Source: Prochlorococcus sp. AG-363-A16
GTDB lineage: Bacteria > Cyanobacteriota > Cyanobacteriia > PCC-6307 > Cyanobiaceae
Direction: 5' to 3'
Assembly: GCA_003280345.1 (NCBI GenBank)
Contig: QCFB01000012.1
Coordinates: 1 to 54,977, forward strand
DNA length: 54,977 nt
Numbering within the stretch: the stretch's first letter is position 1; the number at the start of each line of letters is the position of its first letter. Shown one piece after another: positions 9,789 through 19,891 of this stretch. A program made the position numbers and the translations under genes. The notes under the pieces were generated by a model. That model saw only the letters and a program-made list of their open reading frames with translations. It searched no databases and was not told where the DNA came from.

Positions 9789-11330
9789 ATGGAAGATTAT
9801 CTACAAAAGATTCTTAGAGCTCGCGTCTACGACGTAGCCGAAGAAACGCCGTTAGAACAAGCAAAAAACCTAAGTCGGCGACTTAATAATCAAATCTGGC
9901 TTAAGCGAGAAGACCTTCAACCCGTATTTTCTTTCAAAATACGGGGTGCCTATAACCGAATGGCTCAACTTTCAAAAGATGAGCTTGAAAGGGGAGTAAT
10001 AGCTTCAAGTGCAGGCAACCATGCACAAGGAGTTGCTCTAAGCGCAAATCAACTGAAATGTAGGGCAGTAATAGTGATGCCCGTCACAACTCCTGCAATG
10101 AAGATAAGAGCAGTTCACTCACAAAAAGCAGAAGTTGTTCTTTATGGAGAGACATATGATGAATCTTATAAAGAAGCCTTAAGAATCAGCAAAAAACAAG
10201 GCTTAACTTTTATCCATCCATTTGACGACCCTGAAGTTATTGCTGGACAGGGAACAATTGCTTTAGAAATATTGCGTCAAGCTCAAGAACAACCAGATGT
10301 AATTTACGTAGCTATCGGAGGAGGAGGCCTAATTGGCGGTATAGCAGCTTTCGTAAAAAGTCTTTGGCCTCAAATCGAAATAGTTGGTGTTGAGCCAAAC
10401 GACTCTGCAGCAATGAAACATTCGTTAGAAGCAAATAAACGTATAGAACTAAATGAAATCGGACTTTTTGCTGATGGCGTTGCTGTTCGTCAAGTTGGGG
10501 TACACACGTTCTCACTTGCAAAAAGATATGTTGATTCAATAGTTACAGTGAATACTGACGAAATTTGTGCTGCCATAAAAGACGTGTTTGAAGATACACG
10601 TACAATTTTGGAACCAGCAGGTGCATTAGCAATTGCTGGCATGAAGACAGATGTTTTAAATCGGAAACTTTCAGGTCGCAATTTAATAGCTGTCGCATGC
10701 GGAGCAAATATGAATTTTGATCGGCTGAGATTCGTAGCTGAAAGAGCAGAGCTAGGGGAAGAGAGAGAAGCAATGCTTGCAGTAGATATCCCAGAAAAAG
10801 CTGGAAGCTTAAAAATGCTATGTGAAGTTTTAGGAAATCGAAGTCTTACAGAATTTAGTTATCGAATGGCAAAAGGCAAAAGAGCCCAGGTTTTTATGGG
10901 TGTAGAGGTTCAAGGTCCAGAAGATAGGGCCAAGCTTATTAAGCACTTTGAATCGAAAGGAATTAAATGCCTTGACTTAAGTGAAAATGAATTTGCGAAA
11001 GTTCATCTAAGACATATGGTTGGAGGAAGATTACCAACATCATCTGAACCATCAAAAGATTCAAGAACTGAACTGCTTTACCGATTTGAATTTCCAGAAA
11101 GACCTGGCGCTCTCATGAAATTTGTAAATACCCTTAGGCCAGAGTGGAGTATCAGCATATTCCACTATCGCAATCATGGATCAGACGTAGGTCGAATAGT
11201 AGTTGGGGTTTTAGTTGAAAAAAATGCTAAAGATAAATGGGAAATTTTTCTAAGAGATCTTGGATATCAAAGTTGGAATGAGACAAACAACCCTGCATAT
11301 GAATTATTCCTAGGTGCACAGATGGTTTAA
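9789..11330 (+). CDS. ilvA: Threonine dehydratase, biosynthetic
   Basis: A PLP enzyme converting threonine to 2-oxobutyrate, the first committed step of isoleucine synthesis. The PLP lysine is K50 in FSFKIRGAYNR, the substrate loop is SAGNHAQGVA, and the phosphate-binding glycine loop is GGGGLIGG. After residue 320 there are two ACT-like regulatory repeats (around PEKAGSLKMLCEVL and PERPGALMKFVNTL), so the enzyme should be isoleucine-inhibited. The 513-residue length is normal for the two-repeat biosynthetic type. It is divergent from dxs. Confidence 0.95.
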   Translation: MEDYLQKILRARVYDVAEETPLEQAKNLSRRLNNQIWLKREDLQPVFSFKIRGAYNRMAQLSKDELERGVIASSAGNHAQGVALSANQLKCRAVIVMPVTTPAMKIRAVHSQKAEVVLYGETYDESYKEALRISKKQGLTFIHPFDDPEVIAGQGTIALEILRQAQEQPDVIYVAIGGGGLIGGIAAFVKSLWPQIEIVGVEPNDSAAMKHSLEANKRIELNEIGLFADGVAVRQVGVHTFSLAKRYVDSIVTVNTDEICAAIKDVFEDTRTILEPAGALAIAGMKTDVLNRKLSGRNLIAVACGANMNFDRLRFVAERAELGEEREAMLAVDIPEKAGSLKMLCEVLGNRSLTEFSYRMAKGKRAQVFMGVEVQGPEDRAKLIKHFESKGIKCLDLSENEFAKVHLRHMVGGRLPTSSEPSKDSRTELLYRFEFPERPGALMKFVNTLRPEWSISIFHYRNHGSDVGRIVVGVLVEKNAKDKWEIFLRDLGYQSWNETNNPAYELFLGAQMV

Positions 11331-11368
11331 TCACGTTATGTTGATTTATTCGATTCCTTGGGCCTCCT

Positions 11369-11902
11369 ATGGCCATCAACTACAAAAACAACTTAAAAGA
11401 AGAGAATGCAATAGTTTCTCTTCCTTCCCGGCTTGAAGCAATCATGTATTTAAAGGGAAGACCTGTCTCTAAAGCTGAGATGGTGGAATTGACACTTGAG
11501 AGTGAAACGGCAGTTGAAGAAGCCTTGATCGCCCTTGTAGCAGGCTATGCACAAAGGGATTCTGCTCTTCACATAGAAGAAAATAAAGGCAAATATAGCC
11601 TTGAACTTCGTAATGGTCTAGGGGAGTTAGTTCGAAATTTGCTGCCAGTTGACCTTTCTGTCGCTGCACTAAGAACCCTTGCAACCATTGCTCTCAAGAA
11701 AAGAATTCTTCAATCTGAGCTGGTAGACCTAAGAGGTGGAGGAGCTTATGAACATATAAAAGAATTAGTTGAGCAGAACTTCATTGAACGCAAAAGACAG
11801 AGTGAAGGCAGGTCATACTGGATAACACTTTCAGAAAAATTCCACAGAACCTTTTCGGTACTTCCTGATATAGGTTCAACAGAGTCTTCTAAAGCTGCAT
11901 AG
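11369..11902 (+). CDS. scpB: ScpB-family segregation and condensation protein
   Basis: A 177-residue protein with two predicted winged-helix segments. The N-terminal half begins at LPSRLEAIMYLKGRPVSKAEM and the second at LRTLATIALKKRILQSELVDLRG, followed by FIERKRQSEGRSYWITLSEKF. This matches ScpB, the kleisin-associated subunit of the SMC-ScpAB chromosome condensin. It is 38 bases after ilvA and 28 bases before the YggT-like gene. ScpA and SMC are not in the window. Confidence 0.82.
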   Translation: MAINYKNNLKEENAIVSLPSRLEAIMYLKGRPVSKAEMVELTLESETAVEEALIALVAGYAQRDSALHIEENKGKYSLELRNGLGELVRNLLPVDLSVAALRTLATIALKKRILQSELVDLRGGGAYEHIKELVEQNFIERKRQSEGRSYWITLSEKFHRTFSVLPDIGSTESSKAA

Positions 11903-11930
11903 AGTTCAAAAACCCTTCTGAACAATTTCC

Positions 11931-12224
11931 ATGGAAATTTTTGCGTCTGTATTACAAGTGCTAGCTCAAACCCTCGAGATATATTCTCTGGTTTTGATTG
12001 TCAGAGTACTTTTAAGCTGGTTCCCCAATCTCGATTGGGGAAATCCAGTTCTTAGCAGTGTAAGCTCAATAACTGATCCTTATCTAAATGTATTTCGTGG
12101 AATAATTCCACCAATAGGAGGACTAGATCTTTCAGCCATTCTTGCTTTTATTGTCTTAAGTTTAATGCAACAACTTTTAAATAGTGCGAGCATATCAGTA
12201 TACGCTACAAGCATTACCTACTAA
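11931..12224 (+). CDS. YggT/YlmG-family membrane protein
   Basis: A 97-residue protein with two hydrophobic segments (about residues 5-28 and 68-90). They are joined by a conserved loop reading LSWFPNLDWGNPVLSSV and DPYLNVFRGIIPP, the signature of the YggT/YlmG (YCF19-like) family. In cyanobacteria and plastids these proteins affect division or nucleoid and thylakoid organisation. It sits behind an scpB homologue, a context compatible with a chromosome or division role. Confidence 0.82.
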   Translation: MEIFASVLQVLAQTLEIYSLVLIVRVLLSWFPNLDWGNPVLSSVSSITDPYLNVFRGIIPPIGGLDLSAILAFIVLSLMQQLLNSASISVYATSITY

Positions 12225-12347
12225 AAAAATTATCAAATGATTCGTATAATTAAATAGTTCCTGCTAGCCCATATTTTCTGAGAAAATACATATAAGTTTT
12301 TACTTCTCACCAAAACAGAATATATAGATAAATACAAGATATTTAGC

Positions 12348-12677
12348 TCATCTTTTATCACCACTTCCACTTATCTTGCCTCTCTTAGCTCGACTACATA
12401 ACTTTTCTAAATTCTTATTTGCGACATCATCCAAGTCGAAACCCAATTCGCTGCTTAATTGAGCAACGTACCAAAGAACGTCACCTAGCTCAAGTTTGAT
12501 CTCCTCTTTAGCGTCACAATCAAATTCTCCATTTCTATCACGTAAAACCTTCTTAACCTTGTCAGCGACTTCACCTGCCTCTCCACACAAGCCAAGGGTG
12601 GGATAAATGGGATTCTGTCCAACATTTGGATAAAAAGCTGTCTCACGGGCTTTAATTTGGAATTCAGAAAGATTCAT
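12348..12677 (-). CDS. MazG-like nucleotide pyrophosphohydrolase
   Basis: A 109-residue all-alpha NTP pyrophosphatase. The metal-binding residues are in CGEAGEVADKVKK and in KLELGDVLWYVAQL (EExxE plus ExxD pattern). Such short MazG-like enzymes hydrolyse non-canonical or damaged dNTPs. It is divergent from pyk, with about 75 bases between the two starts. The exact substrate cannot be told from sequence. Confidence 0.82.
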   Translation of the reverse strand: MNLSEFQIKARETAFYPNVGQNPIYPTLGLCGEAGEVADKVKKVLRDRNGEFDCDAKEEIKLELGDVLWYVAQLSSELGFDLDDVANKNLEKLCSRAKRGKISGSGDKR

Positions 12678-12753
12678 GGCGTATCTTGAAAAAACATTGT
12701 GAGAAAATAAGGTGTATTACTAAGTGGTAATTTCCGAGATAAACCTGGTCCCC

Positions 12754-14223
12754 ATGATGCCCCAGATAGAACTAGCAAGAAGGACCAAAATTGTCGCAAC
12801 CATAGGTCCTGCGACAGAAAGCCCTCAATGTATAGCAGAACTTGTCAAAGCCGGCGCAACAACCTTTCGATTAAATTTTTCGCATGGTGACCACGAAGAA
12901 CATGCCATTCGCATAAAAACCATTCGTGAAGTCTCAAAAGAGCTAGGTGTGAACATAGGCATACTTCAAGACCTTCAAGGGCCAAAAATAAGACTAGGAA
13001 GATTTAAAGATGGGCCAATAAATTTAAGCCCAGGTGACAAGTTTTCCCTTACATCTAAGAACGTTGAATGTAATAACAATATTGCAACAGTTACATACGA
13101 TAAGCTTTCAGAAGAAGTAATAGAAGGCAGCAGAATCCTATTGGATGATGGTCGAGTCGAAATGAAAGTTGAAAAGACTGATCATAGTAATGAATCCTTG
13201 CATTGCATAGTTACTGTAGGTGGAGTCCTATCAAATAATAAAGGAGTAAATTTCCCAGATGTTCAACTTTCTGTAAAAGCATTAACTAGTAAGGATCGAA
13301 AAGATCTTGCATTTGGACTTAAACAAGGTGTCGATTGGATTGCGTTGAGTTTTGTAAGGAATCCATCTGATATGAAAGAAATTAAAGACTTAATAAAAGA
13401 ACACGGATACAACACACCAGTAGTAGCGAAGATAGAAAAATTTGAAGCAATCGATCAAATCGACTCGATTCTGACTCTTTGCGATGGGGTCATGGTCGCA
13501 AGAGGTGACTTAGGAGTTGAAATGCCCGCCGAAGAAGTTCCTTTAATTCAAAAAGAACTAATTAAAAAATCAAACAGTCTTGGTATTCCAATAATTACAG
13601 CCACTCAAATGTTGGACTCCATGGCTTCATGTCCACGACCAACTAGAGCGGAAGTAAGTGATGTAGCGAATGCAATTCTTGATGGGACTGATGCTGTAAT
13701 GCTTTCAAACGAAACAGCCGTAGGTGACTATCCAATTGAAGCAGTAAAAACAATGGCAACAATTGCTACAAGAATTGAGAGAGATTATCCTCAACTTGCG
13801 ATTGAAAGTCACATAGCATGCACCATTCCTAATGCAATTAGCGCAGCAGTAAGCAGCATTGCAAGACAATTAAATGCATCTGCAATATTGCCCTTAACCA
13901 AAACTGGTGCAACTGCACATAATGTAAGTAAATTCCGTCCAGCAACACCAATTCTGGCAATTACAAATGAACTTGGCGTGGCAAGGAGATTGCAACTTGT
14001 ATGGGGCGTGACACCATTATTAGTTCCAAATGAAAATAGTACTTCAAAAACATTTAGTGAGGCGATAGAAATAGCTCAAGATTTAAAAATCCTCAAGCCA
14101 GGTGATTTAGTCGTTGAGACTGCTGGGACACTTACTGGAGTAAGTGGGTCAACAGACTTAATAAGAGTTGCTATAGTTGGATCATTAATTAGCAATAAAA
14201 ACATTCTAGAAAGCATTAACTAA
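12754..14223 (+). CDS. pyk: Pyruvate kinase
   Basis: Transfers phosphate from phosphoenolpyruvate to ADP, the last step of glycolysis. Visible signatures are RRTKIVATIGPATESP at the N-terminus, RLNFSHG, the Mg/K site MVARGDLGVEMP, and ITATQMLDSM followed by PTRAEVSDVANAILDG. The frame extends up to GTG 12724, but ATG 12754 (or 12757) puts RRTKIVAT at the usual distance from the start. At about 489 residues it is the single-copy form without the extra C-terminal PEP-utiliser domain found in some cyanobacterial isozymes. The permease gene starts 5 bases after its stop. Confidence 0.93.
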   Translation: MMPQIELARRTKIVATIGPATESPQCIAELVKAGATTFRLNFSHGDHEEHAIRIKTIREVSKELGVNIGILQDLQGPKIRLGRFKDGPINLSPGDKFSLTSKNVECNNNIATVTYDKLSEEVIEGSRILLDDGRVEMKVEKTDHSNESLHCIVTVGGVLSNNKGVNFPDVQLSVKALTSKDRKDLAFGLKQGVDWIALSFVRNPSDMKEIKDLIKEHGYNTPVVAKIEKFEAIDQIDSILTLCDGVMVARGDLGVEMPAEEVPLIQKELIKKSNSLGIPIITATQMLDSMASCPRPTRAEVSDVANAILDGTDAVMLSNETAVGDYPIEAVKTMATIATRIERDYPQLAIESHIACTIPNAISAAVSSIARQLNASAILPLTKTGATAHNVSKFRPATPILAITNELGVARRLQLVWGVTPLLVPNENSTSKTFSEAIEIAQDLKILKPGDLVVETAGTLTGVSGSTDLIRVAIVGSLISNKNILESIN

Positions 14224-14228
14224 ATTAA

Positions 14229-15458
14229 ATGGCAAGAAATTTATCACTAGCAGAAACATTATTAATGTCAGTAAAAACTCTTAGGTCAAATAGGCTGAGG
14301 AGTTTATTAACAATGCTTGGTATTGTAATAGGAAATGCATCAGTAATTACCCTTGTTGGAGTTGGCCGTGGAGCACAAAATCTAGCCGAGGAACAATTAA
14401 GCAACCTTGGAGCAAATGTATTATTTGTTGTTCCAGGTAATAATGATACTCGTAGAAGAGGTGTTGCATTTCCAAAGAATCTAGTAATTGAAGATGCAGA
14501 AGCAATAAAAGAGCAAGTCCCAACAGTTAAAAGGGTTGCACCTCAAATTACATCAAGTGAAGTAATACAGTTTCAAAATAGAAGCACAACCAGTTCTGTT
14601 TCAGGAGTAACTCCTAGCTTTTTAACTGTTAGGAGTTTTGATATATCAAATGGTAGGTTTATAACAAACCAAGACATTAGTTCTGCAAGAAGTGTAGTAG
14701 TTATAGGACCTGATCTTAAGAAAAAATTATTTGCTACTCGAAAGGGTCTTGGCGAAACAATCAGAATCAAAGACCAGGCATTTGAAGTAATTGGGGTTAT
14801 GGCTCCAAAAGGTGCCGTTTTTGGGAGTAATCAAGATAAAAATGCATATATACCACTAACAACAATGACTAGTCGATTGACAGGAAGGGACCCAACCTAT
14901 GGCGTTAGTCTAAGTTTTATTAGCATCGAAGCAAACAATGAGAGAAGTACTAGAGCTGCAAAATTCCAAATTACTAATTTGCTACGTCAACGCCATAAAA
15001 TAATTAGGGATGATGATTTTGCTGTTAGATCACAAAAAGATGCTCTTCAAATAGTAAGCACTATTACTGGAGGCTTAACCTTAATGTTAGGAGCTATTGG
15101 AGGAATATCATTACTAGTAGGAGGCATAGGAATTATGAATATTATGTTGGTATCAGTTAGCGAACGTACAGAGGAAATTGGACTCAGAAAAGCTCTTGGC
15201 GCTAGAAGCTCAGATGTATTAACTCAATTTCTATTAGAAGCTCTAATTCTATCAATTCTTGGCGGAGTAATTGGCACAGTAGTGGGTGTAGGAACTGTCA
15301 CAGCACTAGCAATTATCACACCACTTCCAGCCACTATTGGATTACAAACAATCTTTACTACAGTTACACTTTCAGGCTCTATTGGATTGTTCTTTGGCGT
15401 TATACCAGCAAAAAGAGCGGCCGTGTTAGATCCAATTGTTGCACTTAGAAGTCTGTAA
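14229..15458 (+). CDS. ABC transporter permease, FtsX/MacB type
   Basis: A 409-residue membrane protein. It has one N-terminal helix (TLRSNRLRSLLTMLGIVIGNASVITLV), a large periplasmic MacB-like core domain (about residues 40-270) and three C-terminal helices around LTLMLGAIGGISLLVGGIGIMNIMLVSVSERTEEIGLRKALGA, the FtsX-domain signature. It should partner with a separate ATPase that is not in the window; by family it handles lipoproteins, peptides or lipids rather than small sugars. It is 5 bases downstream of pyk and probably co-transcribed with it, without an obvious functional link. Confidence 0.85.
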   Translation: MARNLSLAETLLMSVKTLRSNRLRSLLTMLGIVIGNASVITLVGVGRGAQNLAEEQLSNLGANVLFVVPGNNDTRRRGVAFPKNLVIEDAEAIKEQVPTVKRVAPQITSSEVIQFQNRSTTSSVSGVTPSFLTVRSFDISNGRFITNQDISSARSVVVIGPDLKKKLFATRKGLGETIRIKDQAFEVIGVMAPKGAVFGSNQDKNAYIPLTTMTSRLTGRDPTYGVSLSFISIEANNERSTRAAKFQITNLLRQRHKIIRDDDFAVRSQKDALQIVSTITGGLTLMLGAIGGISLLVGGIGIMNIMLVSVSERTEEIGLRKALGARSSDVLTQFLLEALILSILGGVIGTVVGVGTVTALAIITPLPATIGLQTIFTTVTLSGSIGLFFGVIPAKRAAVLDPIVALRSL

Positions 15459-15723
15459 GTATTTAAACACCAGTCAATAATTAGTAAAATACTAATAATT
15501 ATTTATTTATGAATGATTTTATAAATATGCTTTATATCAAAAGAGGGAAATTCTATTTTTTTAAATTAAACAAATAAAATTGATTCAATATGGAAGAATT
15601 CAAAGAAAACTCATAAAAGATAAATTTAGTGAGGGTTTTAACAATTAAGTTGGTCTATCCCCGGAAATTTCCAACGAAATAGTGTTCGATCCATTTAAAA
15701 TAATGGAATACTTAACGAGATCC

Positions 15724-17667
15724 ATGAATCAGCGTTGGCGAGTAATAGCACTTTGGTTGCTCCCGATAGGAATGGTTTTACTGCTCACTTGGCAAGTATT
15801 AGGAACTGTTCCATCAAATAGAACAGATGTCTCAGACCTTACAAACGACACTAATAGAACTGAAACAACCATTGCTCCAAGAAATACAGCAGTAGCTCGA
15901 ATGAGCTATGGAAGATTCATGGATTACATAAAAGCAGGAAGAGTAACGGCTGTAGATATATATGACGGTGGACGAAACGCTGTAGTTGAAGCTGTAGACC
16001 CAGATCTTGACAATAGAGTTCAAAGAATGCGCGTTGACCTTCCAGGCTTAGCACCTGAATTAATAAACACACTTAAAGAGGAAGGTATAAGTTTTGACGT
16101 ACACCAACCTCGTAAATCAACTCCAGCGGTAGGGATATTAGGTAATTTACTCTTCCCAATAATTTTAATTGGTGGCTTAATCCTTTTGGCGAGAAGATCC
16201 AATTCAATGCCAGGAGGACCAGGTCAAGCCATGCAATTTGGAAAAACTAAAGCCAGATTTGCTATGGAAGCAGAAACAGGTGTGAAATTTGATGATGTAG
16301 CTGGAGTTACAGAAGCCAAGCAAGATCTCCAAGAAGTGGTTACCTTTTTGAAGCAGCCAGAAAGGTTTACTTCTGTAGGTGCACAAATACCAAAAGGAGT
16401 CTTATTAGTTGGTCCACCAGGAACTGGCAAAACACTTTTAGCGAAAGCAATCGCAGGGGAAGCAGGAGTACCTTTCTTTTCGCTTTCTGGTTCTGAGTTT
16501 GTAGAAATGTTTGTTGGAGTGGGAGCCAGTCGAGTTAGAGATTTGTTCAAGAGAGCCAAAGAAAATAGCCCATGCCTAATATTTATTGACGAAATTGACG
16601 CTGTCGGCCGACAAAGAGGAGCCGGTATTGGAGGAGGTAATGATGAAAGAGAGCAAACATTAAATCAACTACTAACAGAAATGGATGGATTCGAAGGAAA
16701 TAGTGGAATTATTATTATTGCGGCAACAAATAGACCAGATGTTCTTGATTCAGCTCTAATGAGACCAGGAAGATTCGATAGACAAGTGAGTGTTGATCCT
16801 CCTGATATCAAAGGAAGACTTTCTATCCTTAAAGTGCACTCAAGAAATAAAAAGTTGGAAGACTCTCTATCATTAGAAAGTATTGCTAGAAGAACACCTG
16901 GATTTACTGGAGCAGATCTTGCAAATTTACTTAATGAAGCTGCAATATTAACAGCAAGAAGGCGTAAGGATTCAATAACACTTTCCGAAATAGATGATGC
17001 TGTAGACAGAATAATTGCAGGTATGGAAGGTCAACCACTTACAGATGGTAGAAGCAAAAGGTTAATTGCTTATCATGAAGTTGGACATGCTCTTATTGGA
17101 ACACTAGTAAAAGCACATGATCCTGTCCAAAAAGTAACTCTTATACCAAGGGGACAAGCAAAAGGTCTGACATGGTTTTCTCCAGATGACGAGCAAACGC
17201 TTGTAAGCCGTTCACAACTAAAAGCCAGGATAATGGGTGCTCTTGGAGGGAGAGCTGCAGAAGACGTAATATTTGGAAGAGAGGAAGTAACTACAGGAGC
17301 AGGAGGAGATATTCAACAAGTAGCTTCTATGGCTCGTCAAATGGTTACAAGGTTTGGAATGAGTGAATTAGGTCCCATTTCATTAGAAGGCGATAGTCAA
17401 GAAGTTTTTCTTGGAAGAGATCTAATGACTAGAAGTGATATATCAGATGCAATTTCAAAGCAAATTGACGAGCAAGTTAGAGAAATGGTAAAAGCTTGTT
17501 ATATAGAAACTATCTCTATAGTTAAAAAAAATAGAGAGGCTATGGATACTTTAGTTGAGTTATTAATAGAAAAAGAAACAATGGATGGAGAAGAATTTAG
17601 CAATGTACTCTCTAAATATACTTCTATCCCAGATAAAGAAAGGTCAATTTCATTGATGAACAACTAA
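15724..17667 (+). CDS. ftsH: ATP-dependent zinc metalloprotease FtsH
   Basis: A membrane-anchored AAA+ protease for quality control, including photosystem II D1 turnover. There are two N-terminal membrane helices (about residues 5-28 and 140-162), then Walker A GPPGTGKT near residue 230, Walker [14 protein letters not shown] near 287, the second region of homology [10 protein letters not shown], and the zinc site HEVGH near 451. The frame is open up to GTG 15682; ATG 15724 ([14 protein letters not shown]) is preferred because it begins just ahead of the first helix. That gives about 647 residues. Several ftsH copies are normal in cyanobacteria. Confidence 0.93.
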   Translation: MNQRWRVIALWLLPIGMVLLLTWQVLGTVPSNRTDVSDLTNDTNRTETTIAPRNTAVARMSYGRFMDYIKAGRVTAVDIYDGGRNAVVEAVDPDLDNRVQRMRVDLPGLAPELINTLKEEGISFDVHQPRKSTPAVGILGNLLFPIILIGGLILLARRSNSMPGGPGQAMQFGKTKARFAMEAETGVKFDDVAGVTEAKQDLQEVVTFLKQPERFTSVGAQIPKGVLLVGPPGTGKTLLAKAIAGEAGVPFFSLSGSEFVEMFVGVGASRVRDLFKRAKENSPCLIFIDEIDAVGRQRGAGIGGGNDEREQTLNQLLTEMDGFEGNSGIIIIAATNRPDVLDSALMRPGRFDRQVSVDPPDIKGRLSILKVHSRNKKLEDSLSLESIARRTPGFTGADLANLLNEAAILTARRRKDSITLSEIDDAVDRIIAGMEGQPLTDGRSKRLIAYHEVGHALIGTLVKAHDPVQKVTLIPRGQAKGLTWFSPDDEQTLVSRSQLKARIMGALGGRAAEDVIFGREEVTTGAGGDIQQVASMARQMVTRFGMSELGPISLEGDSQEVFLGRDLMTRSDISDAISKQIDEQVREMVKACYIETISIVKKNREAMDTLVELLIEKETMDGEEFSNVLSKYTSIPDKERSISLMNN

Positions 17668-17733
17668 TAAGATAGTAATCCATAAGAAAGAATTTAAGAT
17701 TTACCTTTCAAAATGAATTCTAATGAATAATAT

Positions 17734-18324
17734 TTATATAGAATGTACTGGTTTTTTATCTAAGACTGTATCTATTATTCCATAAGTTATGGCTTCTGTA
17801 GGTGACATAAAGAAATCTCTATCAGTATCTTCTCTAATGCGTTCCAAAGGTTGGCCAGTACGAATAGAAAGCTCATTATTCAATCTATCCTTAAGGAACA
17901 AAATTTCGTCAGCTTGAATACGAATATCGCTTGCTTGTCCTCGTGCGCCCCCTAAGGGTTGATGAATCATAATTCGTGAGTGCATAAGGCTACTTCGTTT
18001 ACCTTTAGTACCTGCACTAAGCAAAAAAGCCCCCATACTTGCTGCTAAACCAACACAAACAGTATGTACATCAGGTTTAACGTGCTGCATCGTGTCAAAA
18101 ATGCCTAAACCGTCGTATACAGAGCCTCCGGGCGAATTGATATAGAGATAAATATCTTTGTCAGGGTCTTCAGCTTCTAAAAAAAGTAACTGAGCAACAA
18201 TTCGGTTAGCAGAATCATTCGTTACAGTCTCACCAAGGAAAATAATCCTCTCCCTAAGGAGGCGAGAGTAAATGTCAAAGGCTCTCTCTCCTCGCCCAGA
18301 CTCCTCAATCACAATTGGAATCAT
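17734..18324 (-). CDS. clpP: ATP-dependent Clp protease proteolytic subunit
   Basis: A 196-residue serine peptidase forming the barrel of the Clp protease. The catalytic triad is visible as Ser96 in [11 protein letters not shown], His121 in IMIHQPLGG and Asp170 in DTDRDFF. It therefore looks like an active ClpP rather than ClpR, which lacks the triad. The N-terminal [21 protein letters not shown] is the usual processing-loop start. It is divergent from thf1 and close to clpS, so two parts of the same proteolytic system lie within 1.5 kb. Confidence 0.95.
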   Translation of the reverse strand: MIPIVIEESGRGERAFDIYSRLLRERIIFLGETVTNDSANRIVAQLLFLEAEDPDKDIYLYINSPGGSVYDGLGIFDTMQHVKPDVHTVCVGLAASMGAFLLSAGTKGKRSSLMHSRIMIHQPLGGARGQASDIRIQADEILFLKDRLNNELSIRTGQPLERIREDTDRDFFMSPTEAITYGIIDTVLDKKPVHSI

Positions 18325-18405
18325 TGTTTGCTTATCGGTTTACACAATTTTAATGGTGGCATGGACAGAGCTATGGTCATTTAAGAATTTGATCAGGCAA
18401 AGGTC

Positions 18406-19098
18406 TTGAGTGATCGAACAACTATCTCAGATAGTAAGCGCCAATTCCATAAGGAATTCCCCTATGTAATTCCTCCGATTTACAGAAGGGTGGCAGACGA
18501 ACTCCTCGTTGAGCTCCATCTATTAAGCCACCAAAAGCATTTCAAGGCTGACACAGTCTTTGCAGTTGGACTAAAGGAAGTTTTTGACGCCTATACGCAA
18601 GGTTATCGGCCAGTAGACCACCTAAAGCTTTTATTTGATGCATTATGTAGAAGCAACGGTCTAGACCCCAATGAAATAAGGAGTAATTCAAATAAAGCAC
18701 TCGATTTTGCAAGAAATAATAGCCTTCAAGAAATAAAGAATGTAATGCACAACAAGGGAGAGGGGACAGCTGAAAAGTTAGGTAGTGATATAAAAACACT
18801 AACTAACAAGCAAAACCAATATTCCAGGATAACTTCTGTCGGCATTTTGAAAATACTTTCTTCAGCACATAATTCCAATAACGAAAAGATTAATGTAGAA
18901 AATATAATTGGAATGGTCAAGGGAATAAGTAAAGAATATGGCTTTACAGAGTCAAGAGTGGAAAAAGATTTAAAGGTTTATAGATCTAATCTAGATAGGG
19001 TAAATCAAGCCTTAGAACTTTTAGAAGAGACACTTAAAAAAGATAAAAAAAATGTTTCAAATAAATCTAATAGCCCTACAGAATCAAAAATAACATAA
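18406..19098 (+). CDS. thf1: Thf1/Psp29 photosystem II biogenesis protein
   Basis: A 230-residue mostly helical protein. The conserved N-terminal part reads SDSKRQFHKEFPYVIPPIYRR and HKHFKADTVFAVGLKEVFDAYTQ-like sequence (here SHQKHFKADTVF), diagnostic of Thf1/Psp29. In cyanobacteria it supports photosystem II assembly and FtsH-dependent repair. The start is TTG 18406; no ATG or GTG is available nearby in frame. It is encoded between clpP and petN/clpS, in a region rich in photosynthesis and proteolysis genes. Confidence 0.92.
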   Translation: MSDRTTISDSKRQFHKEFPYVIPPIYRRVADELLVELHLLSHQKHFKADTVFAVGLKEVFDAYTQGYRPVDHLKLLFDALCRSNGLDPNEIRSNSNKALDFARNNSLQEIKNVMHNKGEGTAEKLGSDIKTLTNKQNQYSRITSVGILKILSSAHNSNNEKINVENIIGMVKGISKEYGFTESRVEKDLKVYRSNLDRVNQALELLEETLKKDKKNVSNKSNSPTESKIT

Positions 19099-19170
19099 AA
19101 TAAATATGCATAAAATTAAATTCTAAGAAAAAGAAGTGAATAAATATATTTTAACTAGAAATTAATAGCT

Positions 19171-19308
19171 CTATTTATTTCTCCTCCTCTTGTCCTTCCA
19201 ATCAATGAAAGACAGGTAAATTGCTCCCACACTAACAAACACGAGCAATACGATTGCTGTTATTGCGAGAAATGGGTAATTGGATGAAAGTTGGCTTGTC
19301 TCAGGCAC
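19171..19308 (-). CDS. 45-residue single-helix membrane protein next to petN
   Basis: A short frame starting with GTG (MPETSQLSSN) at 19308, one base after the petN stop codon and ending at TAG 19171. It has one clear membrane helix (about residues 12-32, YPFLAITAIVLLVFVSVGAI) followed by a charged tail WKDKRRRNK. Its position directly behind petN suggests co-transcription and perhaps a small subunit of a photosynthetic complex. I do not recognise the family. Topology would place the positive tail on the cytoplasmic or stromal side. Confidence 0.6.
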   Translation of the reverse strand: MPETSQLSSNYPFLAITAIVLLVFVSVGAIYLSFIDWKDKRRRNK

Positions 19309-19309
19309 G

Positions 19310-19411
19310 TCAAAAATCTATTGAACCATCACCATTGCGACCCCATACAACCATGGCTATGGAAAAAGTAAAAACTGCTGCGAGAGCTGCCCATGCAAAG
19401 GTAAATAACAT
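19310..19411 (-). CDS. petN: Cytochrome b6-f complex subunit VIII (PetN)
   Basis: A 33-residue peptide that is one of the small membrane subunits of the cytochrome b6f complex. The sequence has a single helix ([16 protein letters not shown]) and ends [10 protein letters not shown], the invariant PetN C-terminus; length and sequence both fit exactly. The ATG is at 19411 on the minus strand. A 45-residue membrane protein follows after one base. Confidence 0.95.
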   Translation of the reverse strand: MLFTFAWAALAAVFTFSIAMVVWGRNGDGSIDF

Positions 19412-19467
19412 GCTTGTCCTAGTGGATACTATCTAGCCTATAGGCTCATACAAGGTTACAGCTATCA

Positions 19468-19779
19468 ATGGTACTAGTTATGACGTTTGCAACAACAACT
19501 GGTACAAGCTCAGTTTTAGAGAAGTCTCCTGAGACACTTCGTTACCCAGAGGCCAGAGTGATAGTTCTAGATGATGATCTGAACACATTTGAACATGTTG
19601 TTGATTGCTTAAAAAAAATTATCCCAGGTATGTCAGAAGGAAGAGCATGGGATCTAGCACACAAAGTAGACAAAGAAGGCTCAGCAGAAGTCTGGTGCGG
19701 CCCTCTTGAGCAAGCAGAGTTATATCATCAGCAATTGTCAAGCCAAGGACTTACAATGGCACCAATAGAAAGAGTGTAA
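19468..19779 (+). CDS. clpS: ATP-dependent Clp protease adaptor ClpS
   Basis: An adaptor that hands N-degron substrates to the ClpC/ClpA unfoldase. The core shows ARVIVLDDDLNTFEHVVDCL (the conserved D-D-x-N-T-F motif near residue 37) and later AWDLAHKVDKEGSAEVWCGP, which includes the conserved helix. It has 103 residues from ATG 19468, and ATG 19480 is an equally plausible start. It lies 56 bases from the divergent petN start and near clpP. Confidence 0.93.
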   Translation: MVLVMTFATTTGTSSVLEKSPETLRYPEARVIVLDDDLNTFEHVVDCLKKIIPGMSEGRAWDLAHKVDKEGSAEVWCGPLEQAELYHQQLSSQGLTMAPIERV

Positions 19780-19891
19780 ACAAATATACAATAAAATCTC
19801 GATGGCAGTATGAAAAAATAGCTCTCAAGACAAATAATATAGTACTTTCATATTCGAAAGATCAATGAACAATTTTACATTCACCTAAAAT

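Noticed and set aside
10312-10773. Minus-strand frames inside ilvA
   Set aside because: Antisense shadows of a gene with an intact PLP motif and regulatory repeats.
16020-16559. Minus-strand frames inside ftsH
   Set aside because: Antisense to a strongly conserved AAA protease; no independent motif.
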